Of a stretch of 64,000 bases of DNA, positions 57,478 through 64,000 are shown piece by piece (within the stretch, counting starts at the first letter, position 1; the number at the start of each line of letters is the position of its first letter). This stretch comes from Agarivorans sp. Alg241-V36. GTDB lineage: Bacteria; Pseudomonadota; Gammaproteobacteria; Enterobacterales; Celerinatantimonadaceae. Location of the stretch: assembly GCF_900537085.1 (NCBI RefSeq), contig NZ_UNRE01000003.1:62001-126000 (forward strand). The letters run 5' to 3'. A program made the position numbers and the translations under genes. The notes beneath the pieces are model-generated. The model was not told where the DNA came from. It worked only from the letters and a program-made list of their open reading frames with translations, and did not search any database.

Positions 57478-58905
57478 ATGAATTTATCTCGACTATCTAG
57501 CGTTAAAACTAAAGCCGATGACCTAGCTAAGCTAACTATGGATAAGCATATGCGTTTAGCAGTAACGGGCTTAAGTGGCGCAGGTAAAACCGCCTTTATC
57601 ACTTCTTTAGTCAATCAATTGTTATTGGGTGCAGAAAACCATCAACTCCCCTTATGGAAGTTAGCCCGTGAGCATCGGTTTTTAGGTGCTAAGCGCACTC
57701 AGCAGCCTCACTTACATGTAGCTAGTTTTGATTATCAAGGTGGAATGGATGCACTGCAAAGCCAGCCACCACGCTGGCCTTCGCCTACTCATGGGGTGAG
57801 TGAAATACGCCTTAAGTTGCGATACACCCCACAATCAATGCTGTGGAGAAAGCTAAACCACACCGCCACGCTTAACCTAGACATTGTTGACTACCCGGGC
57901 GAGTGGCTACTCGATCTGCCCCTGCTCGAGCAAAGCTATGCGCAGTGGTGCGAACATATAGAAAGCAGTTTAAGGGATTCGCGTAAAGCTGAACTCGCCA
58001 CAACTTGGCAAGACATGGTGCAACAATTAGATATTCATAGCACTGCCGACGAAAATCGCATGGCCGACATTGCCAGCACTTACACCGACTACTTGCACCA
58101 ATGCAAACAGAAATTAGGCATGCACCACATTCAACCAGGTCGATTTGTACTACCTGGTGAACTGGCCGGTGCGCCAGTGTTGGCATTTTTCCCACTACCA
58201 GTAGCGCTGGCAAAAAGCCCAAGCAAGGATAAAAAACAACGTAAGCAATCCTACTTAGGCTTGTTGGAGCAACGCTTCGAGTACTACAAAGAACATGTTG
58301 TGAAGCAGTTTTACCAACAGCACTTTATTAAATTTGACCGACAAATCGTATTGGTAGATTGCTTAAGCCCGCTCAACAGCGGCCACGATAGTTTTTGCGA
58401 TATGCAGCTAGCAGTAAACCAAATACTGCACAGCTTTAACTACGGAAAAACCAGTTTACTGCGCCGTTTATTTGCTCCCAAAATCGACAAGCTGCTGTTT
58501 GCCGCCACTAAAGCCGACCACGTGAGCAACGATCAACACAACAACTTAGTACAATTGCTAAGTGAAGTGGTTGCCGAAGGCAAACGCCATGTGAAGTTTG
58601 AGGGGATTACTACCGACACAATGGCCTTAGCCTCAATCAAAGCCACCCAAAGTGGTAAAGCCCAACTCAAGGGCGAAAGCATTTCGGCGATTAAAGGCAT
58701 TTTGCAAAGCGACGTAGAAACTCAGCAGCAAACCACTTTGTTTCCAGGAGAAGTGCCTAGCCAGTTACCCAAGCAAGATTTTTGGCAGCAACAAGGCTTC
58801 GAGTTTAGTCCTTTTCAAGCGCCAAGCACCAGCCCTTATCAAGCTCTACCTCATAACCGTATCGACCAAGCGATTGAGTTTTTGCTAGGAGATAAATTTA
58901 AATGA
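57478..58905 (+). CDS. ycjX: YcjX family GTPase-like protein
   Basis: 475 residues (DUF463). P-loop GLSGAGKTAF (residues 31-40), Asp-rich switch region LDIVDYPGEWLLDLP, KADHVSND. YcjX binds nucleotides and is linked to the phage-shock/envelope stress regulon in E. coli, acting with YcjF. The downstream ycjF gene overlaps by 4 bp (ATGA), but no psp genes are near. No -10/-35 was recognised; long upstream gap. Confidence 0.94.
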   Translation: MNLSRLSSVKTKADDLAKLTMDKHMRLAVTGLSGAGKTAFITSLVNQLLLGAENHQLPLWKLAREHRFLGAKRTQQPHLHVASFDYQGGMDALQSQPPRWPSPTHGVSEIRLKLRYTPQSMLWRKLNHTATLNLDIVDYPGEWLLDLPLLEQSYAQWCEHIESSLRDSRKAELATTWQDMVQQLDIHSTADENRMADIASTYTDYLHQCKQKLGMHHIQPGRFVLPGELAGAPVLAFFPLPVALAKSPSKDKKQRKQSYLGLLEQRFEYYKEHVVKQFYQQHFIKFDRQIVLVDCLSPLNSGHDSFCDMQLAVNQILHSFNYGKTSLLRRLFAPKIDKLLFAATKADHVSNDQHNNLVQLLSEVVAEGKRHVKFEGITTDTMALASIKATQSGKAQLKGESISAIKGILQSDVETQQQTTLFPGEVPSQLPKQDFWQQQGFEFSPFQAPSTSPYQALPHNRIDQAIEFLLGDKFK

Positions 58906-59936
58906 ATACCCCAATTAAGCAGCGCCAAGTACTGCAAACCGAAGTTAAGCCAAATGAACAAGCAGTTGAGACGCAAGCCGAACCTGCGCCGTTGGCGAGC
59001 AAACAAGTACTCGATGACGAGCTCAACTGGCAACAAGACAACACTCAAGAGCAGTTAGAATCACTAGACATTGAACTACAGCCTAAAAAAGCCAGCCCTT
59101 GGTTAAAGTATGGCATTAGTGCTGCGCTAATTATCGCCTTTGGCGAAATGGCACTAAGTCTGAGTGAGCTTTGGCAAAGCTCGCCAACTCGCGCGGCTAT
59201 TTATAGCGCGGTACTAGCCAGCATTGTAATAGGTTTAGGGGCAATAAGTTTTAGAGAGCTAGCCAAACTACGTCGCTTAAAGCACTACCAAAAAGAACAT
59301 CAAATGGGCGCACAGCTACTAGAACAAACCAGCGACGATAACAGCAAAGCCCATGATTACTGCGAAAAACTGGCGAAATTACAAGGCTTAAGCGACAGCC
59401 AAGAATACTTGAACTGGAAGAACTGGCTAAGTGACAGCCATACCAGTCAAGAAATAGTGAGTTTGTATAGCGAAACGGTACTCAGCCCTTTAGATAATCG
59501 CGCCAAACAAGTTATTAGCAAATGGTCGAGCGAAGCGGCGGTACTGGTTGCAATAAGCCCCTTAGCATTGGTGGATATGCTGATTATCTTTTGGCGCAAC
59601 ATTAAAATGATTGAAGCCGTAGCCAAAATCTATGGCATAGAGCTCGGTTACTTAAGCCGAATTAGGCTTATCAAACGAGTATTCTCTAATATGATTTACG
59701 CAGCGGCTAGCGAAGTTGTCGCCGATGTAGGCAGCGACCTATTGGGCGCAGAACTCACTGCTAAGTTATCAGCCAAAGCTGCACAGGGCATCGGCGCTGG
59801 GTTATTAACAGCCCGCTTAGGTTTCAAAACCATGGAACAAGTAAGACCTATTCCATGGACCTTAAACAACAAGCCTAAAACTCAACAACTAAAAGGCATA
59901 CTGTTAGAGAAGGTGAAGCAGAAGCTAAAAGGCTAA
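58902..59936 (+). CDS. ycjF: YcjF family membrane protein (DUF697)
   Basis: 344 residues: variable cytoplasmic N-terminus (1-65, acidic), two TM helices (about 70-90 ISAALIIAFGEMALSLSELW; 97-117 AIYSAVLASIVIGLGAISF), and a DUF697-like cytosolic domain (QVISKWSSEAAVLVAISPLA; MIYAAASEVVADVGSDLLG). Partner of YcjX in the stress-responsive ycjXF pair. Start overlaps the ycjX stop, so co-translated. Ends with a terminator at 59953. Confidence 0.93.
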   Translation: MNTPIKQRQVLQTEVKPNEQAVETQAEPAPLASKQVLDDELNWQQDNTQEQLESLDIELQPKKASPWLKYGISAALIIAFGEMALSLSELWQSSPTRAAIYSAVLASIVIGLGAISFRELAKLRRLKHYQKEHQMGAQLLEQTSDDNSKAHDYCEKLAKLQGLSDSQEYLNWKNWLSDSHTSQEIVSLYSETVLSPLDNRAKQVISKWSSEAAVLVAISPLALVDMLIIFWRNIKMIEAVAKIYGIELGYLSRIRLIKRVFSNMIYAAASEVVADVGSDLLGAELTAKLSAKAAQGIGAGLLTARLGFKTMEQVRPIPWTLNNKPKTQQLKGILLEKVKQKLKG

Positions 59937-59952
59937 GCAAAGTTGGTTAAGC

Positions 59953-59983
59953 AGGCCATTAGCTAAATGGCCTTGTTCCTCTT
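59953..59983 (+). terminator. Terminator of ycjXF
   Basis: 8-bp stem AGGCCATT/AATGGCCT (59953-59960, 59966-59973), loop AGCTA, then TGTTCCTCTT. 17 bp after the stop. Confidence 0.65.
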
Positions 59984-60004
59984 ATCACCAACATAAACAC
60001 TTAG

Positions 60005-61690
60005 CTATTTCAGCCTTAAAGAAAACACTTCAACACTATAAGCTGGCAGCGTTAACTCAAGTTCTTGCTCAGTCACTTGTTCACTTACCTTAAGGCCACT
60101 AAGCAACTCCTTGCCTAGTTGGACTTGCTTATTAGCCACACTGGTTCCCGCTAATTTTACCCCAGCTACTACCTCTTCATCGCTAAGGTTTACCACCACT
60201 AACAGGGTTTCATCGCTGTGTTTACGTAAAAATGCAATCGAATGGCGACTGCTATTGCCAGTGGTTTTAAGCAACTCGAACTCTCCGCTAGCTAATGCCG
60301 GGTGCTGATTTCTCAGAGCGATTACCTTTTGGTAATGCTTTAGCATCGAATCAGGATCTTCGACTTGCTGAGCAACATTAAATTGCGGATAGTCGGGATT
60401 TACATTTCGCCAGGTAGTTCCTGTGGTAAATCCGGCATTTTCAGTGTTATCCCATTGCATTGGAATACGCGCGACCGCGTCATCCCAAGGCACTAAGGAG
60501 CGCTCAATAACCGTCATACCAATCTCTTCGCCATAATAGACAAAAGGGATCCCAGGGCCTGTAAGCATTAGGCTAGCGGCCAACTTCGCCTTATCAAGGT
60601 TGCCTTTCATCGCAGTGGCGGTGCGCTCCCCAGCAAAGGGATCATGATTTGACAATAAAGTGGCAAAGTTAGCGCCAGCTGGCGCGCTGTTCGCCATGGT
60701 CAGGTAGGCTTGAACTCCCCGCTTGCTGCTTTTTATCACGCCATAAATTAGCTTTTGGCTGCACTTAAAACAAAAGGCAGAGTGAAACTCATTGCTGCCA
60801 TCCCCCATGTACATATCGCCGGTGAACGGAGCCTCAGCAACGATAAACGCCTTGGGATATTGGTTAATTAGCTGCCTAAATTCCTTATAGAAAAGGTGGT
60901 TGTCTGGCTGGTTTTCTTGAGCCCCATTGCCATTTTCAATTAGGTGACTAGCAGCATCTACCCGAAATCCATCTACCCCCATATTAAGCCAAAGCTTTGC
61001 GCTGTCTTTCATATAGGCAACCACTTCTTGGTTACGGAAGTTCCAATCGGGTAAAAAGTCGAAAAACAAGCCGTAGTAGTAACCATGTTCTGAAGGGTGC
61101 CACACTGTGGCAGAACGATCCCAAGGGCGGCCCCAGCCTAGATCAGAATCTGCCCATATAAACCAATCTCTATATTTGCTATTGGGATTACTTACCGCAT
61201 CCTGAAAAATAGGATTAGCACTGCTGCTATGATTGACCACTAAATCCATGATTACGCCAATGCCACGCTGGTGTGCTTCATCAACTAGTTGCTGAAAATC
61301 TTCCATGCTGCCGTAATCTTGCTCAATGGCTCTGATGTTTTTCACATCGTAGCCGTTAGTGTTAAATTCGCTTTCTGTCACTGGCATTAACCAAAGGCCT
61401 GTTATCCCCAACTCTTGTAAATAGTCCAGCTTGCTAATTAAACCTTGAATGTCTCCATGCCCGTCGCCTGAAGAGTCGTAATAAGCACGCACAAACACTT
61501 CATAGAATACGGCGCTTTCCCACCAACGCTCCGGCAGACTGCTACTTGGAGGCTTAACTTCAATCTGTTCTTTATAGGCGTTTGGATCATTGACCTTGTT
61601 TAATGCGACAGATTCAGATTCTGGTTGACTGGTTGAAGAGCAGGCAGCCGCAAAAGCCGCCAGCATAAAACAGATTATTACGTTTCTCAC
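60005..61690 (-). CDS. Lipoprotein GH13 amylase-type glycoside hydrolase
   Basis: 561 residues with lipobox AAAC (Cys17), GH13 barrel: FVRAYYDSSGDGHGDIQGL, region I GVIMDLVVNHSSSAN, region II GFRVDAASH (nucleophile Asp245), region III IVAEAPF (acid Glu286), region IV LLSNHDPFAGER; C-terminal beta-domain to 561. Outer-membrane anchored alpha-glucan or oligosaccharide hydrolase; exact specificity (amylase vs oligo-1,6-glucosidase) cannot be told from motifs alone. GTG start (61688-61690) with AAGGAAGGG upstream. A perfect inverted repeat at 61712 sits in its promoter. Confidence 0.92.
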   Translation of the reverse strand: MRNVIICFMLAAFAAACSSTSQPESESVALNKVNDPNAYKEQIEVKPPSSSLPERWWESAVFYEVFVRAYYDSSGDGHGDIQGLISKLDYLQELGITGLWLMPVTESEFNTNGYDVKNIRAIEQDYGSMEDFQQLVDEAHQRGIGVIMDLVVNHSSSANPIFQDAVSNPNSKYRDWFIWADSDLGWGRPWDRSATVWHPSEHGYYYGLFFDFLPDWNFRNQEVVAYMKDSAKLWLNMGVDGFRVDAASHLIENGNGAQENQPDNHLFYKEFRQLINQYPKAFIVAEAPFTGDMYMGDGSNEFHSAFCFKCSQKLIYGVIKSSKRGVQAYLTMANSAPAGANFATLLSNHDPFAGERTATAMKGNLDKAKLAASLMLTGPGIPFVYYGEEIGMTVIERSLVPWDDAVARIPMQWDNTENAGFTTGTTWRNVNPDYPQFNVAQQVEDPDSMLKHYQKVIALRNQHPALASGEFELLKTTGNSSRHSIAFLRKHSDETLLVVVNLSDEEVVAGVKLAGTSVANKQVQLGKELLSGLKVSEQVTEQELELTLPAYSVEVFSLRLK

Positions 61691-61711
61691 AATCCCTTCC
61701 TTGCAGTTATC

Positions 61712-61747
61712 ACTTTTATAGTTATGTTTTTTCGAAACTATAAAAGT
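61712..61747 (-). promoter_or_regulatory. Perfect 12-bp inverted repeat upstream of the lipoprotein amylase
   Basis: ACTTTTATAGTT (61712-61723) and AACTATAAAAGT (61736-61747) are exact reverse complements separated by 12 bp; no T run follows on either strand, so it is not a terminator. It is centred about 40 bp upstream of the start codon on the minus strand and overlaps a -10-like TATAGT, which suggests an operator for a dimeric repressor. No adjacent regulator gene is present, so the factor is unknown. Confidence 0.5.
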
Positions 61748-61805
61748 AATAGATTTAAATCAGCTGGATTGGAAGTTTAAGCATCAATTATTGTGCGCTT
61801 TGTAA

Positions 61806-63146
61806 TTAAGCGAGTGCCTTAATAAACAAAAACTGAGGGTGTTCACTTAAACGCTGAAAATGCTCTGGCGAGAGCGTTTTTAAGGCTTCACTAGGTTTGC
61901 CTTCGTTTAACTCGGCTAGCAGCATTCCGTTGTTGGTAATGGCACCAATTAAGGCAGAAAGCGGCCTGCGGTAAAAGCTCACCTTAACTGGCTTACCTAC
62001 GGTGTCCCACTGCTCTGTAATGAGCTCGGTGTTAAAGTATTTGCCACTAGAGCTGGCCTCAATATCAACCATCGGGTGATGGGTAGAAAATACAAACTGC
62101 CCGCCACTCACTAGCACCCGTTTCACGTCAGTAAATAAGGGGTTAAGATCTTCCAAGTAATGCAACATTAGCGGGCAAATAACCATGTCATAGCTGGCGT
62201 CACTTTCTTCAGGTAAACCCGTGCCTAGGTCTTGCTGATAACAGCGAACTTTTCCTGCTAGCTTTTGATTGACCAGCTCAATCATTTCAGCTGAACCGTC
62301 TATGGCAGTTACCACTGCGCCTTCTGCTAGCAAGTATTCGGCGTAAACCCCAGATCCACAACCTAAATCAAGCACACGCTTGCCCTGTAAGTCACCTAAC
62401 ATAGCTTGCAGAGATGGCCTCTCATAATGGGCATTAAACACATTGTCGCGAATTGCCAAGTCGTATTCATTCGCATAGGTGGAATACATGGGCGCCTTTT
62501 CGGCAGAGGGTTGCGTCATTGATTTATTGGCTTCTTGGTCGGTAGGCACAGTATCAAGTATGTATTCTAAAGTACTGGAACCACTAAAGCCGAGTAACCA
62601 ATTAAGATAGGGGTAAGTTTCGGTTTTTACTACTTTAAACCCCTTACTAAGGTAGAGTTTTTTAGCTCGCGGATTGGTATCGATAACATCTAAACGTAGC
62701 TTGCTGAACCCCTGCGTACGCGCTTGCTCAATAATGCCATCTAGTAACATTGAGCCTAAACCTAAGCCGCGATAAGACTCGTCAACCACAATACCGTCCA
62801 TCACCATAGTTTGCTGGCTAGCTTTGCGCTCAAATAAGCTAAACACTATGGCGGCCCAAGCACCTTTAAAATAGCCTAACAAATCAACTAAACCTTGCCA
62901 ACCAATGCCACTGGTAAAGCCTGCTTTAGGTGTTTGAAAGCCAGCCACCGCAACCAACTTACCTTGGTCAATCACCGATAATGAATACTCTGCTTGAAAA
63001 GCCTGAGCCAATAATGTGATGCGTTGCTGTTGATCCGGCACTGCCAAGCGAAATTTTTGACCAAATGCTTGCTCATATAACTTGGCAACCTGCGCTCTTT
63101 GCTGTTCGGGCCAAGCAAGCTGAGCGCGCAACGGCGACTTATTCAT
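61806..63146 (-). CDS. GNAT acetyltransferase fused to SAM-dependent methyltransferase
   Basis: 446 residues. N-terminal GNAT domain (about 1-190, DESYRGLGLGSMLLDGIIEQ as the CoA-binding loop; DTNPRAKKLYLSKGF) joined by a short linker (about 195-215) to a class I methyltransferase (about 215-446) with motif I VLDLGCGSGVYAEYLL (near 255), AIDGSAEMIEL and FVFSTHHPMVDI. Both domains appear intact. I know of no named family with this order; the substrate is unknown. ATG start; 43 bp downstream of the GNAT gene at 63190-63678. Confidence 0.85.
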   Translation of the reverse strand: MNKSPLRAQLAWPEQQRAQVAKLYEQAFGQKFRLAVPDQQQRITLLAQAFQAEYSLSVIDQGKLVAVAGFQTPKAGFTSGIGWQGLVDLLGYFKGAWAAIVFSLFERKASQQTMVMDGIVVDESYRGLGLGSMLLDGIIEQARTQGFSKLRLDVIDTNPRAKKLYLSKGFKVVKTETYPYLNWLLGFSGSSTLEYILDTVPTDQEANKSMTQPSAEKAPMYSTYANEYDLAIRDNVFNAHYERPSLQAMLGDLQGKRVLDLGCGSGVYAEYLLAEGAVVTAIDGSAEMIELVNQKLAGKVRCYQQDLGTGLPEESDASYDMVICPLMLHYLEDLNPLFTDVKRVLVSGGQFVFSTHHPMVDIEASSSGKYFNTELITEQWDTVGKPVKVSFYRRPLSALIGAITNNGMLLAELNEGKPSEALKTLSPEHFQRLSEHPQFLFIKALA

Positions 63147-63189
63147 CGCTAACTCCTGTAAACCTAGGGACTGTTAATTCTCTTATTAA

Positions 63190-63678
63190 TTAGAGTGTAA
63201 GCGCCATCACCCAATCGTCCATCACATAACCTTGGCCAATGTCGGTACACTGCTCAGCCACTTTAACAAAACCCATTTTTTGATATGCCGCGATAGAGTC
63301 ATGATTGTGTCGGTTTACTGTCAGCGAAATACGCTGCAACTTGAAATCCTTGGCCAATTGCTTAGTAAAGTTCATCGCTTGTTTAGCCAAACCTTGGCCT
63401 CGATGTTGAGAGTGCACATAAATTTTGCTTAAAAACAGCTGCTCTTCTTGTCGCTGCACACCTAAGTAGCCAGCGTATTTCCCTTCAGATTCAATGAAAT
63501 AGTATGAGTAATCTTCCGCCGCTATTTGTTGCTTGATGCGCGTTGCAGAATGAAAGGTAGCCAGCATGTACTTCACTTGCTCTAGGCCAATAATCGGCGT
63601 GTAATGTTCTAACCATATCTCGCTGGCTAATTCGGCAAGCTGTTGAATATCATGCTGTTCTTTAATCTGGTGGAACAC
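63190..63678 (-). CDS. GNAT-family N-acetyltransferase
   Basis: 162 residues from a GTG start at 63676-63678, chosen because a strong AAGGAGG sits five bases upstream; the open frame runs 15 codons further but lacks a ribosome binding site. CoA-binding loop KIYVHSQHRGQGLAKQ, then LQRISLTVNRHNHDSIAAYQKMGF. Probably forms a two-gene unit with the GNAT-methyltransferase fusion. Substrate unknown. Confidence 0.84.
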   Translation of the reverse strand: MFHQIKEQHDIQQLAELASEIWLEHYTPIIGLEQVKYMLATFHSATRIKQQIAAEDYSYYFIESEGKYAGYLGVQRQEEQLFLSKIYVHSQHRGQGLAKQAMNFTKQLAKDFKLQRISLTVNRHNHDSIAAYQKMGFVKVAEQCTDIGQGYVMDDWVMALTL

Positions 63679-64000
63679 TGCCACCTCCTTGATGATGTCG
63701 ACTATTGGCTTCCAGCTTATCACTATTAAGCGATTGCTATAGGGGCGGTTGACCTTTCGCGATTAAATTTCGTTCGAGGCAGAATCGTTTTAGGCTTCTC
63801 ATGCAAGCTAGCAGCACATTAAAGCCTTTGTCTTGTATAAATAAGCCGCAAACTGTTGCAAAAATCAGCTCGAAAGATCAACAGCCCCAGAGTAGAAAGC
63901 TAAAACAAGATTGATCTAATTAGCACCAATGTCACAGTTTTGGTGTAAAATCGCCGCTCATTTATCACCAGCTCGCGCTGGGTACTTCACACGCCATTAC
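63679..64000. other. Intergenic region at the right edge
   Basis: 322 bp without a recognisable gene. A -10-like TAAAAT (63946-63951) with CACCAA/TTGGTG (63924-63929, 63940-63945) just before it could belong to a rightward gene beyond the window. Nothing else is seen. Confidence 0.3.

Noticed and set aside
57872-58222. 116-codon open frame on the minus strand
   Set aside because: Antisense shadow of ycjX.

Overview
This window is a chromosomal segment of a gammaproteobacterium, most likely a marine Alteromonadales-type bacterium (Agarivorans or a relative; this is inferred from protein style and gene order, not searched). Supporting signs are the isc-hsc-fdx cluster continuing through pepB, ndk, rlmN, pilW, rodZ, ispG, hisS, yfgM, bamB, der and yfgJ; the queA-tgt-yajC-secD-secF string; a GlyGly-CTERM trypsin-like protease; and several polysaccharide-degrading enzymes. 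No tRNA, rRNA, CRISPR array, prophage or insertion sequence was recognised.

Layout. 1-1000: 3'-truncated gcvA (LysR) and, divergent from it, a GcvB-type small RNA. 1.1-4.4 kb: an MFS transporter and a chemoreceptor. 4.6-7.8 kb: guaB-guaA (GMP synthesis) with its promoter, an internal hairpin and a terminator. 7.9-11.3 kb, plus strand: xseA and a three-part regulator (PAS-like, LuxR-type HTH, alpha/beta-hydrolase) whose hydrolase nucleophile is alanine. 11.3-28.6 kb, minus strand: a long housekeeping block covering iron-sulfur cluster assembly under IscR, then ndk, rlmN, pilus and cell-shape factors, isoprenoid synthesis, hisS, outer-membrane assembly and ribosome GTPase Der. 28.8-30.2 kb: suhB, with several active-site residues replaced, and a small exported protein. 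30.2-36.5 kb: a rhodanese, SecDF-YajC and queuosine genes. 36.5-44.1 kb: protease-sanA pair, cytochrome b561, HrpB helicase, aldo/keto reductase and a Rossmann-DUF2867 protein. 44.2-64 kb is more accessory: AraC regulator and GH43 xylosidase, tRNA modification enzyme TapT, a cold-shock protein with a CRP-like site upstream, an Ada-like HTH-methyltransferase coupled to a GNAT, a periplasmic binding-like protein, a large nucleotidase lipoprotein, an HcaT-like transporter, two GH13 amylases, YcjX-YcjF, and a GNAT-methyltransferase fusion.

The most unusual items are the LuxR-type regulator fused to a pseudo-hydrolase (nucleophile Ser replaced by Ala420, Asp564 and His592 kept), and SuhB with D44A, E68M, D84N and D212E relative to E. 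coli, which suggests that its enzymatic role has gone and its antitermination role remains. Also notable are the GcvB RNA and a perfect 12-bp inverted repeat upstream of the lipoprotein amylase.

Start codons were adjusted where homologue alignment or a ribosome binding site argued for it. All family assignments come from reading motifs and from memory of homologues; no database search was run.
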